A DNA stretch of 64,000 nucleotides from Prosthecochloris sp. (GCA_015482705.2 JADMLA020000039.1:62001-126000), one strand, 5' to 3'. Counted from the stretch's first letter, positions 9,440 to 18,878 are shown. Made by a program: numbers and translations. The notes: generated by a model from the letters alone, not told the origin.

Positions 9440-9470
9440 AAAGAGGCTGTTCTTTCGAGACAGCCTCTTT
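9440..9470 (+). terminator. Hairpin after fba, member of a recurring GAGGCTGT family
   Basis: Perfect 11-bp stem AAAGAGGCTGT (9440-9450) / ACAGCCTCTTT (9460-9470) with a 9-nt loop. Near-identical hairpins occur at 32989-33016 and 42353-42381. It lies between the convergent fba and amidohydrolase genes and could end both transcripts. Confidence 0.8.
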
Positions 9471-9493
9471 CCTACCGGCTTCTACGTTTTAAA

Positions 9494-10723
9494 TCATTTT
9501 CGATCATTGATTGACATCAGCCAACCGAATGCGGCATAGCTCATCGCTCCCATACCCGTTGCGATCGATGATTCCTCAGGATCGAACAAGGGCGAATGCA
9601 AAAACATGTCTTTTTTACCTGCAACATTTCTTCCAGTCCCAAGTTTGATGAAAACCCCAGGACAATGTTGAAGGTAATTCGAAAAATCTTCCGCGGTCAT
9701 CGACGGTTCACATTGTACAACATTTTCCGTTCCGAAGTAACCAACCAAAGACTTTCGAAGTGCGCGGGTTGTTTCGGGATCATTGAAAACGACTGGATAA
9801 CCTTTGACAATTTCAAGTTCAGCCTTGACCCCGAGCCCTTTTGCGACATGTTCAACCGTTTCTCTGAGACGCTCCTGTACCTGTGCCCGCACATCCTCGT
9901 TCATCGCACGCAGAGTTCCCGATATAACCACTTTTCCAGGGATGACATTTGTGGCGTTTCCGCCTTTGATAGAGCATAGTGAGACAACAACCGGCTCATA
10001 AGGCGATGCCACCCTACTGACGAGATGCTGCACGGCAGTGATGATATGTGCTGCGGCAAGGATGGGATCCGCAGCCTTGTGTGGAGCCGATGCATGACCA
10101 CCTTCACCGAAAACCGTAATGTAGAGCTCATCTGCAGCTGCCATGACCCCACCTTCATGCAGAGCCACCTTTCCTGCTGGAATATCCGGAAAACAGTGAA
10201 GAGCATAAATTGCAGAGGGATCGTATTCTTGAAAAAGACCGGCATCTATCAGCATTTTCGCTCCCCCCGGTGCCTTTTCCTCGGCTGGCTGAAAAATGAA
10301 AAGCACGGCACCTGGAAGTTTTTCCCGTATTTCCGACAGTACCGCAGCGGTACCGAGCAAAATAGCTGTGTGCATGTCATGCCCGCAGGCATGCATCCGG
10401 CCTTGTTCTCGAGAACAAAAATCATGGGTATTTTCTTCCTGCAGCGGAAGAGCGTCGATATCTGCCCGAAGCGCAACAAGTGAGCTTGCCTTATCGCTTC
10501 CCCCACCTTCAAGAAGAGCGACAACGCCGGTATCGAGAAAATCATGCTCTATTGTAAGCCCGAGCTTCAGGAGATAGTCACGAATCAAAGCCGTTGTGCG
10601 AAATTCCTGAAACGAAAGTTCGGGATGACGGTGAATCTCACGCCGTATCCCAACAATCTCGGGATACACTTCATCAACCTTTTCCTTGATTTTTTCAATA
10701 ATGGACAAGGGATTTTCAGACAT
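9494..10723 (-). CDS. M20-family amidohydrolase (N-acyl amino acid / hippurate hydrolase type)
   Basis: A 409-residue metallo-amidohydrolase of the M20 family. Members remove acyl groups from amino acids or indole conjugates using two metal ions. Visible metal-site motifs are 'HACGHDMHTAILLG' and 'PAEEKAPGGAKMLIDAGLF', then 'HCFPDIPAGKVALHEGG' and the dimerisation domain 'VFGEGGHASAPHKAADPI', as in hippurate hydrolases and N-acetyl-L-amino acid amidohydrolases. The natural substrate cannot be read from sequence. It lies 35 nt downstream of the CBS-domain gene on the same strand, so the two may be cotranscribed. Confidence 0.9.
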   Translation of the reverse strand: MSENPLSIIEKIKEKVDEVYPEIVGIRREIHRHPELSFQEFRTTALIRDYLLKLGLTIEHDFLDTGVVALLEGGGSDKASSLVALRADIDALPLQEENTHDFCSREQGRMHACGHDMHTAILLGTAAVLSEIREKLPGAVLFIFQPAEEKAPGGAKMLIDAGLFQEYDPSAIYALHCFPDIPAGKVALHEGGVMAAADELYITVFGEGGHASAPHKAADPILAAAHIITAVQHLVSRVASPYEPVVVSLCSIKGGNATNVIPGKVVISGTLRAMNEDVRAQVQERLRETVEHVAKGLGVKAELEIVKGYPVVFNDPETTRALRKSLVGYFGTENVVQCEPSMTAEDFSNYLQHCPGVFIKLGTGRNVAGKKDMFLHSPLFDPEESSIATGMGAMSYAAFGWLMSINDRK

Positions 10724-10758
10724 ACATCGGATGTAGGAAGGATTGTAAGGAAACGACG

Positions 10759-11448
10759 TTACATGTCGATGTAACGCATGAATTCAAGGGCTTTTTCGCG
10801 GAGTGCGTCAGCTCCTGTGCCTGCAGAAGGCTTCGCGTAACGAATAAGGTAACCGTACTTTTCAAGATTGGTAACCAGTCGGTAGATATCCTGGCACTGA
10901 ATTCTGAAAGTCATTGCCATAGTCTGCGCTCCGGGTTCAGGCTCGGCCACACCGAAACTGAGCACCATCGCATCGTTTTTTTCTATGACGCTGATGACTT
11001 CAGAAATTTTAACCCCCAGAGCAGGCGCTTCAATCTCAAGAGTAGATCCTGCTTCTGAAAAATGAAATAACAGGGCGATTTCCCGAAGAAGTCCGGATTT
11101 CGTGACAACGCCTTCATAGTCGCCATCGTCTCCTTTTACCGGAAGAATATTGGACAAACGGTTATCGCCCATTTGCTCGAACAGGTCGAGCAAATGTTGA
11201 TCTCCATGCACTGCCTCAGGCTCATCGAATGAAAGGTCTTCAAGCCTCATCCCGGGTTCATCCTCTTCATAAGCTTTTGCCGCCTCGTGTAATTCATCAA
11301 CAGAGACCTGCGCGATAAGCTTACCGTCTTTCAAAACCGGTGCCTCGTGAAGCCCTTGCTCCTGTAGCTGTGCAAGTGCGTTACGAACCTTTTCCGATGC
11401 CTGAAGTACCGGGTAACGTTCATCTATATATCGTTGTATAACGCTCAT
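10759..11448 (-). CDS. CBS-pair protein with C-terminal ACT-like domain
   Basis: A 229-residue soluble protein. Two CBS motifs occupy residues about 10-125 ('VLKDGKLIAQVSVDELHEAA' and 'LPVKGDDGDYEGVVTKSGLLREI'), a module that commonly senses adenine nucleotides. The remainder ('LGVKISEVISVIEKNDAMVLSFGV' to 'YRLVTNLEKYGYLIRYA') has an ACT-like pattern. No catalytic domain is seen, so a regulatory role is the likeliest reading, with unknown partner. The ATG at 11448 is preferred to a TTG one codon earlier. The 200-nt stretch upstream (11452-11648) is AT-rich with a short CCGTA/TACGG hairpin and no gene. Confidence 0.8.
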   Translation of the reverse strand: MSVIQRYIDERYPVLQASEKVRNALAQLQEQGLHEAPVLKDGKLIAQVSVDELHEAAKAYEEDEPGMRLEDLSFDEPEAVHGDQHLLDLFEQMGDNRLSNILPVKGDDGDYEGVVTKSGLLREIALLFHFSEAGSTLEIEAPALGVKISEVISVIEKNDAMVLSFGVAEPEPGAQTMAMTFRIQCQDIYRLVTNLEKYGYLIRYAKPSAGTGADALREKALEFMRYIDM

Positions 11449-11648
11449 CAAAAAAAGTCAAAAGTATAAAACTTAAAATTGTAAATAAGCCTAAATCCTG
11501 CCGTACAATCTACGGTTCATTTTTTTCAACGAATTCATACTCTCCTTTCCCTTATAATTACAACAGGAAACAAGCTCACCCTTACCAGGATCATTTCCAA
11601 TACCGTTTACTACCCAGCATACAAACAATCTCTCAACCGGTAAAATTC

Positions 11649-12077
11649 CTAAGGCTCGATTTTTGCGACTCGACGTTGATGGCGTCCTCCTTCAAACTCA
11701 GCCGCAAACCAGTTTTCAAGGCTTTTTTCTATGGTTTCCGAATCACTGTAACGGGCAGGAAAACACAGAACATTCGCATTGTTGTGCTGCCTCGCAAGAC
11801 TTGCTATTTCGGGGTTGAAGGCCAGTGCCGCACGAATCCCCTTCACCTTGTTGGCTGTGATCGATACCCCTACACCACTACCACAAAGCAATACCCCCTG
11901 TTCGTATAGACCGTCTGCAACTGCTTCTGCAACCTTTCGGGCATAATCCGGATAATCGACAGAATCATCTGAATACGTCCCCATGTCGTTTACCTCATGG
12001 CCATTCTTTTCGAGCCACGAATAAACGGTTTTCTTTAGTTCATAACCTGCGTGATCGCTTCCAATAGCTAATTTCAT
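11649..12077 (-). CDS. rpiB: Ribose 5-phosphate isomerase B
   Basis: Interconverts ribose 5-phosphate and ribulose 5-phosphate. The 142-residue product has 'IGSDHAGYELK' at the N-terminus, the cysteine-containing active-site loop 'LCGSGVGVSITANK' and 'RAALAFNPEIASLARQHNNANVL', as expected for the RpiB/LacAB fold. Its ATG overlaps the stop codon of ppk (ATGA), which implies translational coupling with that gene. Confidence 0.95.
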   Translation of the reverse strand: MKLAIGSDHAGYELKKTVYSWLEKNGHEVNDMGTYSDDSVDYPDYARKVAEAVADGLYEQGVLLCGSGVGVSITANKVKGIRAALAFNPEIASLARQHNNANVLCFPARYSDSETIEKSLENWFAAEFEGGRHQRRVAKIEP

Positions 12078-14230
12078 AATCCGTTGACTTTAAATTTACT
12101 GATTGATTTTTTCTTCGACGCCTGGTTGAGAAAAATTTTCTGGCTGTTTATCTCAGGTTCGTCATTCTTGACTCTGGAATAAGCTCCTTCAGCATTCATT
12201 TCCCAAGCCTTGACATTATCACCGAGGATAAGTTCAAGCTCCGATTTTGCAACTTCTATCAGCTCCTTGTCCATAATCGGAAACAATGCCTCCACTCTAT
12301 GGTCAAGGTTTCTCGGCATGACATCGGCACTTCCGAGATACAGCTCATCCATACCGCCGTTCCGAAAATAATACGCTCTGCTGTGTTCTAAAAATCTTCC
12401 GATAACACTTATAACACGAATATGCTCACTAACTCCTTTGATTCCGGGAATGAGACAGCATATTCCCCTGATGACCAAGTCAATCGAAACCCCCGCGCAT
12501 GATGCCCTGTAGAGTGCCTTGATGGTTTTTCTATCAACGAGAGCATTCATTTTCATGATAATCTTTCCATTCCCTTCTTTTTTATGCCATTCAACCTCAC
12601 GATCGATCATCTCGATAATCCTCTGTCGGGTGTTGACCGGAGAAACAATCAGTTTCCTGTAGGTTGTATGCTTGGAGTACCCGGTCAAAGCGTTGAAAAG
12701 TTCGGACACGTCATTTGCAAGCATATCGTTAGACGTCAGATAACTGTAATCCGTATAAATCTTTGCTGTAAACGGGTTATAATTTCCGGTTCCGAGATGA
12801 AGATAACGCTTTAGCTTATCATGCTCTTTGCGAACGATAAGCGTCAGTTTTGCATGTGTTTTTAGCCCCACAAGACCGTAGACGACATGTGCCCCGACAT
12901 CCTCGAGCGCCCGCGCCCAACCGATATTGTTTTCTTCATCAAAACGTGCTTTCAGTTCAACAAGAACCGCTACCTGCTTGCGCTGTTCGACTGCATTCAT
13001 CAATGCTTTGACCACCGGCGAATTGTTACCGACCCTATAGAGAGTTTGTTTGATGGAAAGCACTTGCGGATCATTAGCCGCCTGATTGATAAAATCGACA
13101 ACAGGCTGGAATGAATCATACGGATGGTAGAGCAGGTGATCCCCTTGTCGAATCGCACTGAAAACATCCCCGCCTACTTTCTCCTCTATAGGGTTATGAG
13201 GAGCAAAAGGCTCATCTTTGAGTTCGGGTTTTTCAATCTTCATCATCTCCATCAGATCGCTCACACCAAGAACACCGGAAATTTCATAGAGGCTTTGGGT
13301 ATTGACTTCAAGATTTTTTATCAGAATGTTCCTCACCGATTCAGGCATTGTCGGCGTTACGTCCAAACGAACGACCTTACCGTATCTTCTAGAACGTATA
13401 CCCTTTTCTATGGTTTCGAGTAGATCTCCAGCCTCGTCTTCTTCAATCTCGATATCGGCATCACGGATAACCCTGAACGGATGGCTCTGTACAACCCGCA
13501 TGTGGGGAAACAATTGTTCGAGGTTGTTCTGAATAAGATCCTCCAGCCAGAGTAACCGTATTGTATCATCCTTGAAATCAAGCCCTTCAATTGTATCGAG
13601 ACGGAGTATCCGCGGCAAAATACTCGGGACCTTCACTCTTGCGAACTTCATCACTTGGGTTTCAAGGTCCTCCAGTTCAACAGCGAGATTGAGGGAGAGA
13701 TTCGAAACGAAAGGAAAGGGATGACCGGGATCAACCGCAAGGGGGGTAAGAACAGGAAAAATTTCGTTGCGAAAATATCTTTGCAGCCCCTTTTTCTTGT
13801 TTTCATCGAGCGTTTTGTATTGGACAAACTCGATACCGTTCTTCTTCAGCCTCGGACAAATATCGTTATATAGGCAGTCGTTTCTTTGTCGGAACTGTTC
13901 GATTACTTTCTCGCGGATTTTCTCTATTTGTTCCTGAGGTGTCAGTCCATCGATCGAACGGTCCTGTATGCCGGCCTCGTACTGGTCTTGAAGCCCCGCG
14001 ACCCTAATCATAAAAAACTCGTCGAGATTCGAACTGAAAATCGAAATGAATTTCACCCTTTCAAGCAAGGGATGAGCATCCGGAGACAATGCTTCTTCAA
14101 GTACCCTCTGGTTGAAGGATACCCAACTCAATTCGCGGTTCACATAATAAGCGGTACTCTCGAAATCATGCGGTGTTATGGGAGTCTTTATCGATTCTAC
14201 ATTCTGATCCATTGTGAAAACTGTTTTCAC
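12074..14230 (-). CDS. ppk1: Polyphosphate kinase 1
   Basis: Polymerises the gamma-phosphate of ATP into inorganic polyphosphate. The product is about 718 residues, normal for PPK1. The N-terminal domain carries 'ELSWVSFNQRVLEEA' and 'FISIFSSNLDEFFMIRVAGL'. The catalytic phospholipase-D-like domains contain 'RFDEENNIGWARALEDVGAHV', 'LKTHAKLTLIVR' with the autophosphorylated histidine, and 'YYFRNGGMDELYLGSADVMPRNLDHR'. A GTG at 14230 overlaps the stop of the preceding cyclo-ligase gene by 4 nt; an ATG at 14212 is the alternative start. Both lie in a perfect 17-bp palindrome. The polyphosphate link is notable because a CHAD protein is also encoded in this window. Confidence 0.95.
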   Translation of the reverse strand: MKTVFTMDQNVESIKTPITPHDFESTAYYVNRELSWVSFNQRVLEEALSPDAHPLLERVKFISIFSSNLDEFFMIRVAGLQDQYEAGIQDRSIDGLTPQEQIEKIREKVIEQFRQRNDCLYNDICPRLKKNGIEFVQYKTLDENKKKGLQRYFRNEIFPVLTPLAVDPGHPFPFVSNLSLNLAVELEDLETQVMKFARVKVPSILPRILRLDTIEGLDFKDDTIRLLWLEDLIQNNLEQLFPHMRVVQSHPFRVIRDADIEIEEDEAGDLLETIEKGIRSRRYGKVVRLDVTPTMPESVRNILIKNLEVNTQSLYEISGVLGVSDLMEMMKIEKPELKDEPFAPHNPIEEKVGGDVFSAIRQGDHLLYHPYDSFQPVVDFINQAANDPQVLSIKQTLYRVGNNSPVVKALMNAVEQRKQVAVLVELKARFDEENNIGWARALEDVGAHVVYGLVGLKTHAKLTLIVRKEHDKLKRYLHLGTGNYNPFTAKIYTDYSYLTSNDMLANDVSELFNALTGYSKHTTYRKLIVSPVNTRQRIIEMIDREVEWHKKEGNGKIIMKMNALVDRKTIKALYRASCAGVSIDLVIRGICCLIPGIKGVSEHIRVISVIGRFLEHSRAYYFRNGGMDELYLGSADVMPRNLDHRVEALFPIMDKELIEVAKSELELILGDNVKAWEMNAEGAYSRVKNDEPEINSQKIFLNQASKKKSISKFKVNGL
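14214..14230. promoter_or_regulatory. 17-bp perfect palindrome at the ppk1 start
   Basis: GTGAAAACTGTTTTCAC is a perfect inverted repeat (8 bp, one central base, 8 bp). It covers the ppk1 GTG start and the stop codon of the upstream cyclo-ligase gene. In RNA it could form a small hairpin occluding the start, or in DNA a protein-binding site. Function is inferred only from symmetry and position. Confidence 0.35.
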
Positions 14231-14829
14231 TGTTTATAAATTCTTATCACCTCAGCTTCGGTAACAATACAATCAAGCCCCTCATCCCAGGGGTCATCGG
14301 GTATTTTATCGCGCAGTTGAAATGAAAAGGCAAGAGCGATGACGAAAGGGCTCTTTCCTTTTTCCCGGAGCCCAGAAATGAAACGATCGTAATACCCCTT
14401 TCCATATCCGAGACGTCTCCCTTCCCTATCCACGGCAACAGCAGGAACAATAACAACATCCGGCGACTTCTCGATACCGGCTCTTGCATCGAGAGGTTCA
14501 GGCTGACCGAACTTTCCGGTAACTACCGGATCGCCATTGTTGAAAGGCACAGCACAGAGGGTCTTGTCACAGGAAACGGGAACAAATATGCTGGCAGCAT
14601 CTTCAGCTGCAACAAGATCAATAAGAGGGGCTGTATCAACTTCACGCCGGTCGTTCATCGAAAGGTAAAACATAACGCTATCTGCACGACGAAGTTCCGG
14701 AACCTGAAAAGCCATTTCAGCAATGAGAAGACTTCCTGACCTCCATTCATTAACGTTCATCGACGCTCGAACATTCCTCAACTCATTTCTGATTGCATCT
14801 TTACGACTCGACATACAATAGACGTCCAT
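14227..14829 (-). CDS. 5-formyltetrahydrofolate cyclo-ligase
   Basis: Converts 5-formyltetrahydrofolate to 5,10-methenyltetrahydrofolate with ATP (YgfA/MTHFS family). The 200-residue product has the N-terminal helix with 'RKDAIRNELRNVRASM', the middle 'VMFYLSMNDRREVDTAPLI' and the family signature 'GRRLGYGKGYYDRFI' near the C-terminus. The start could be ATG 14829 or ATG 14814. It is first in a three-gene run with ppk1 and rpiB, linked by 4-nt overlaps, so the three should share a transcript although their functions are unrelated. Confidence 0.9.
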   Translation of the reverse strand: MDVYCMSSRKDAIRNELRNVRASMNVNEWRSGSLLIAEMAFQVPELRRADSVMFYLSMNDRREVDTAPLIDLVAAEDAASIFVPVSCDKTLCAVPFNNGDPVVTGKFGQPEPLDARAGIEKSPDVVIVPAVAVDREGRRLGYGKGYYDRFISGLREKGKSPFVIALAFSFQLRDKIPDDPWDEGLDCIVTEAEVIRIYKQ

Positions 14830-15114
14830 TCAGGATTTCAACGCTTTAAGCATAAACTTATAAGATACTAATTTACTTCTTTGTTCGAGCCCACTGTAAC
14901 AAAGGCGTGACATTTTTGGAACCAGGCGGCCACGAAATGGATTAACGGACACTCAATCATCGAAGCATGACTCGCTCCATGGAGCGAACACCGGGTAAAC
15001 AGACAATCATCATACGAAAACGAAACTCCCGATTATTGGAATAATTCCTACATTTCCAGTATTCTCAGAAACTGCGAGCAACACGTTTACTCTACGATCA
15101 ATATTGTCATTCGC
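14830..15114. other. Intergenic region between divergent genes, with 16-bp palindrome
   Basis: This 285-bp gap separates the leftward cyclo-ligase operon from the rightward FAH-family gene and must carry promoters for both. I see no convincing coding sequence. TCGCTCCATGGAGCGA at 14972-14987 is a perfect 16-bp palindrome that could be an operator. TGTTCG (14882-14887) and CGAACA (14985-14990) are complementary, but the 109 nt between them do not fold into anything I recognise. Confidence 0.4.
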
Positions 15115-15840
15115 ATGAACTTCATATCAGCCTCCTCTCTTGAACCTTCTTCAATTTTCTGTGTCGGCAAAAACTATCAGCGACATGCAGAAGAAATGCT
15201 GCAATGGGAAACGAACAACGATAATGCCAGAAGAAATGCTGAAAAACCCGAAGAACCGATCATATTCCTGAAACCAGCTGCCGCTCTGTCCCGCAATGGT
15301 AGAGTAAAGGTTCCTCATTTTCATGGAAAACCGATATCGAAAAACCTGCATTACGAAACGGAGTTAGTGGTACTTATCGGTAAAGATGCAAAAAACGTCA
15401 CTACAGAAAACGCCATGTCCTTTATTGATGGTTATGGCGTCGGACTCGATATGACATTACGGGATGTTCAGATGGATGCAAAAGCAAAAGGAGAACCCTG
15501 GTTGAAATGTAAAGGTTTCACAAGCAGCGCTCTAGTATCGGATATGGTCCCGGTAACTCGCGTTATCAACCCTGAAACGCTTGTATTCGACCTTTCTCTC
15601 AACGGTGTTGTTGTCCAGGAGGGTAAGGTTGAAAAGATGCTGTTCAATATCGCTGAGCTGATCTCTTATTTATCGTATATTTACGGGTTGCGCGCGGGCG
15701 ACCTTCTATTCACAGGAACCCCTGAAGGGGTAGGAAAAGCAAACAACGGCGATGTACTGCACGCTGAACTCCTACAGAATGACTGCTGTAAAAGTTCAGC
15801 CCTTCTGACCACGCTCGACGCTATAGTGGAAACAGTTTAA
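15115..15840 (+). CDS. Fumarylacetoacetate hydrolase family protein
   Basis: A 241-residue member of the FAH superfamily, whose members hydrolyse, decarboxylate or hydrate beta-dicarbonyl acids such as oxaloacetate or acylpyruvates. Visible motifs are 'FCVGKNYQRHAEEM', 'PIIFLKPAAAL', the metal-binding 'HYETELVVLIGKDAK', 'GYGVGLDMTLRDVQ' and 'GDLLFTGTPEGVG'. A substrate cannot be assigned. It lies 27 nt upstream of pyrC on the same strand and is probably cotranscribed with it. Confidence 0.88.
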   Translation: MNFISASSLEPSSIFCVGKNYQRHAEEMLQWETNNDNARRNAEKPEEPIIFLKPAAALSRNGRVKVPHFHGKPISKNLHYETELVVLIGKDAKNVTTENAMSFIDGYGVGLDMTLRDVQMDAKAKGEPWLKCKGFTSSALVSDMVPVTRVINPETLVFDLSLNGVVVQEGKVEKMLFNIAELISYLSYIYGLRAGDLLFTGTPEGVGKANNGDVLHAELLQNDCCKSSALLTTLDAIVETV

Positions 15841-15867
15841 CTTTCATTCATACAGGCTAAAGTAATC

Positions 15868-17190
15868 ATGAGCATACTTTTCAAGAACGCAAGACTTATA
15901 AACCCTGCCCAGAACCTTGACATGCAGGGATCGATAAAGGTTTCGGAAACAGGGATGATAGAAACGATTACATTTGGAGATGAATCCATCTCTTCGGAAC
16001 CGAATGACAGCACCATCGATATGAGCGGCAAGATTATCGCATCAGGACTATTCGATATGCACTGCCACTTCAGAGAACCCGGTCAGGAATACAAGGAAAC
16101 ACTCGAAACAGGTTCCAGAGCGGCGGTTGCAGGAGGGTTTACAGGGGTGGCCGTCATGCCTAACACAAAGCCGGTAATCGATAGCCCTCTTGGCGCCGCT
16201 TTCATCAAACACAACGCAAAAGACCTGCCGATCGATATAGAAATCATCGCTGCGATGACCGAAGGAAGCGCAGGGGAAAAACTTTCGCCATATGGAAAAC
16301 TTTGTTCATATGGTGTCAGAGCGATATCGGATGACGGTACCGCCGTTCAGACCAGCCGGATGATGCGGTTGATCTTCGAATATGCCGCAAGCTTCGGTCT
16401 GCTTATGATACAGCACTGTGAAGATACCTCCCTCTCTTCGGAAGGTATCATGAACGAAGGCGGCCACTCTGCTCTTCTCGGGTTGAAAGGAATACCGGAT
16501 GTGGCTGAAATCATCACGCTGGCTCGGGATATCAATCTCATGGAATATCTCCAGAAACACAAGCTCAATCCACCGGTTGCATCCCCGAGATACCATGTGG
16601 CTCATATCAGCACTGCTGGAACTCTCGACTTGGTCCGTCAGGCAAAAGCCAAAGGCATGCAGGTTACCTGTGAGGTAACCCCTCATCACTTCACACTCAC
16701 CGAACAGGACCTTTACGATGCCGAAGACAAGGGCAATTTCATTATGAAACCACCGCTGTGCAGCAAGGAAAATCATGAAGCCATTCTCGAAGGGCTCTCC
16801 GACGGCACGATCGATGCAATAGCCTGCGACCATGCGCCGCATGCACGCCATGAAAAAGAGTGTCCTGCAGATCAGGCGGCGTTCGGCATCATTGGCCTTG
16901 AAACATCAGTCGGCCTGACACTTTCAGAACTGGTACATACCGGAAAAATAACGCTCTACAGGGCTATCGAACTCCTCTCTTCCAATCCGAGAAAGATCAT
17001 GGGACTCACCCCCATCCTCTTCGAACCCGGCAGTCCGGCGAATTTCACCTTCATCGATCCCGAAGAAACCTGGACCTACACTGAAGATCTCGTTCACTCC
17101 AAATCAAGAAATACCCCTTTTCTCAACCGAACCATGAAAGGACGAGCTTTAGGCATCTACCACAAGGGGATGTTGCATGGTTTGGGGTAA
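15868..17190 (+). CDS. pyrC: Dihydroorotase
   Basis: Zinc-dependent cyclisation of carbamoyl aspartate to dihydroorotate, the third step of de novo pyrimidine synthesis. The 440-residue product is of the longer, aspartate-transcarbamoylase-associated class. It has the metal motif 'DMHCHFREPGQEYKET', the loop 'GGFTGVAVMPNTKPVID' and 'IACDHAPHARHEKE' with the catalytic aspartate. 'HVAHIST' provides another metal ligand. Length and motif set are complete, so it should be catalytically active rather than a PyrC-like pseudo-enzyme. Confidence 0.93.
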   Translation: MSILFKNARLINPAQNLDMQGSIKVSETGMIETITFGDESISSEPNDSTIDMSGKIIASGLFDMHCHFREPGQEYKETLETGSRAAVAGGFTGVAVMPNTKPVIDSPLGAAFIKHNAKDLPIDIEIIAAMTEGSAGEKLSPYGKLCSYGVRAISDDGTAVQTSRMMRLIFEYAASFGLLMIQHCEDTSLSSEGIMNEGGHSALLGLKGIPDVAEIITLARDINLMEYLQKHKLNPPVASPRYHVAHISTAGTLDLVRQAKAKGMQVTCEVTPHHFTLTEQDLYDAEDKGNFIMKPPLCSKENHEAILEGLSDGTIDAIACDHAPHARHEKECPADQAAFGIIGLETSVGLTLSELVHTGKITLYRAIELLSSNPRKIMGLTPILFEPGSPANFTFIDPEETWTYTEDLVHSKSRNTPFLNRTMKGRALGIYHKGMLHGLG

Positions 17191-17411
17191 GAAAACCACA
17201 CCCGCAGGCATGGTATAACGCTCTACCCACACGAATTCCGGACCAGGCCGTTGCGGCCTTGTCGCTACACAAGATTCCAAAGGAAGTAAAAAAAACCAGC
17301 AACAACAATACCGATAACATTCTACCTTCATATTCCTTTCTCTTCCGACAGGTTCCAGAAACACTGTTCATTTGTTCTATACAGACGAAGGAAAAAAGGT
17401 TTAAAACGCAC

Positions 17412-17753
17412 CTATCGCTTTTCTATCAACCCTTTCGAAAGTAATATCTCTTCGGCTTTTTCACCGTTCTCGACCGTAAAACCGATATCCATCCTCTGGT
17501 TCTTCAACGACATGATGAAAATTCTGTCACGCATGGGTCGGTTCACATCCAGCGGAAACCACGTCTTGAACCCCCCTGTCCCGTGCAATCGCCACTTTCC
17601 CCGCCGAAGTGACGGCTCTACGACAATCATCATCTCGATGTCATCAAACGGCACCACCTTTTTTTTACCGGTTGGAAAATAGTAGTTACGGAAGATGATT
17701 TCCTTATCGGCTATCGTTATGAGCTTGTCTGCATATGTGTTGTCCGAGATCAT
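17412..17753 (-). CDS. Small conserved-looking protein, possible PH-like domain
   Basis: A 113-residue protein without signal peptide or membrane segment. The pattern 'ITIADKEIIFRNYYFPTGKKKVVPFDDIEMMIV' followed by 'KWRLHGTGGFKTWFPLD' and 'IFIMSLKNQRMDIGFTVENGEKAEEILL' resembles a bacterial PH-like beta-sandwich with a closing helix. I do not recognise a named family. The 220-nt gap to pyrC (17191-17411) holds an AGGCC/GGCCT hairpin (near 17248-17264) and no gene. It is convergent with pyrC and lies 83 nt downstream of eanA on the same strand. Confidence 0.65.
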   Translation of the reverse strand: MISDNTYADKLITIADKEIIFRNYYFPTGKKKVVPFDDIEMMIVVEPSLRRGKWRLHGTGGFKTWFPLDVNRPMRDRIFIMSLKNQRMDIGFTVENGEKAEEILLSKGLIEKR

Positions 17754-17836
17754 GTGCTCACACTTTTTACGGCAATGCGATTGAAACCTGACTGATTTGA
17801 AAATCTTAAAAAAAACTGAATCTCAGAACCCTTTTA

Positions 17837-18838
17837 TCAGATTTTCCAGAAATGCACCAGACTGAACCACTGGTTTTCGTCGGAAAAGATCCTTTTGACT
17901 GCAAGCTCTGCATGTTCTCCCAACAGCCGAATATCCTTTTCCTCGAATTTGTGCGAGTTCTCGGTGTGGATGGTTTCCCCTTTTTTGATCCCACTATCCT
18001 CTTTTAAATACGGACTTTTGATCCGTATATCTTTCTTCGCTTCGAGATGCATTTCAATACGCATTTCTTCCTGATTGTAAAATGCCCTGTGCTCGAAATC
18101 TTCGGTATCAAAATCCGATTTGATCAGCCTGTTTATAACGTTGAGAATATTTTTGTTGAATCGTGCTGTCAGGCCCTGAACATCGTTATAGGCACTTTCA
18201 AGAACCGACACCTCCTTTACTCGATCGAATCCTATCAGAAAGCTGTCTCCGGGATTCATCGTCTCGCTTATATTACGGACAAACTGCACCGCATCTCCTC
18301 TGTCGAGATTGCCTATGGTGCTTCCGAGAAAACAGTACAGTTTCTTTCTCTCTCCGGATACAAGATGCATCTGATGTATATAATCGGCGACGATCCCCTG
18401 AACAGCAAGCTCAGGAAACATGCAGATCAGTTCTTTTACTGATGCTTCGAGGGCCGGATGGCTGATATCGACTGGAAAGTATCGAATACCCAACAATTGT
18501 TTCACCGGAATTTTTTCCAGAAAAAGGGAGATCTTGCTGTGGTCGCCACTGCCAAGCTCTACTATATCGACCTCGGAACAATCGGTAATCGCACGAAACG
18601 GCAACACCCGAAGAATGCTCTTTTCTGTTCGTGAAGGGTAATATTCATCGAGAGTGGTAATGTTTTCGAAAAGCTCCGATCCTTTTTTATCGTAAAAGTA
18701 TTTGCTTGCTATCCGTTTCGGCCGGGCATGCAAACCGGTGATTATTTCTTGGATTGCCGCTTCGAGACCGATTTCCGGAAGATGGTTGACGATGGTCGCA
18801 GAACCACATTCGAAAACATTTCTGGTAGTATAATCCAT
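17837..18838 (-). CDS. eanA: Histidine N-alpha-methyltransferase of anaerobic ergothioneine synthesis
   Basis: An EgtD-type SAM-dependent enzyme expected to trimethylate histidine to hercynine. Visible family features are 'GLHARPKRIASKYFYDKKGSELFENIT', 'LDEYYPSRTEKSIL', the SAM motif 'DIVELGSGDHSKI', 'YFPVDISHPAL' and 'FLGSTIGNLDRGDAVQFV', then 'FLIGFDRVKEVSVLESAYND'. Its gene follows the rhodanese-type eanB, the pairing known from Chlorobium limicola, where EanA makes hercynine and EanB adds the sulfur. The start is uncertain: ATG 18838 gives 333 residues, close to the usual EgtD length, while ATG 18901 would overlap eanB by 23 nt. Confidence 0.85.
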   Translation of the reverse strand: MDYTTRNVFECGSATIVNHLPEIGLEAAIQEIITGLHARPKRIASKYFYDKKGSELFENITTLDEYYPSRTEKSILRVLPFRAITDCSEVDIVELGSGDHSKISLFLEKIPVKQLLGIRYFPVDISHPALEASVKELICMFPELAVQGIVADYIHQMHLVSGERKKLYCFLGSTIGNLDRGDAVQFVRNISETMNPGDSFLIGFDRVKEVSVLESAYNDVQGLTARFNKNILNVINRLIKSDFDTEDFEHRAFYNQEEMRIEMHLEAKKDIRIKSPYLKEDSGIKKGETIHTENSHKFEEKDIRLLGEHAELAVKRIFSDENQWFSLVHFWKI

Positions 18839-18878
18839 GGGGGATCGTCGTTGATTCTTGATAGCCGCAGTATAAACA

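Noticed and set aside
14882..14990. Possible 6S RNA upstream of the cyclo-ligase gene, as in some Proteobacteria
   Set aside because: The complementary ends span only about 109 nt and no 6S-like central bubble could be drawn; the length is too short.
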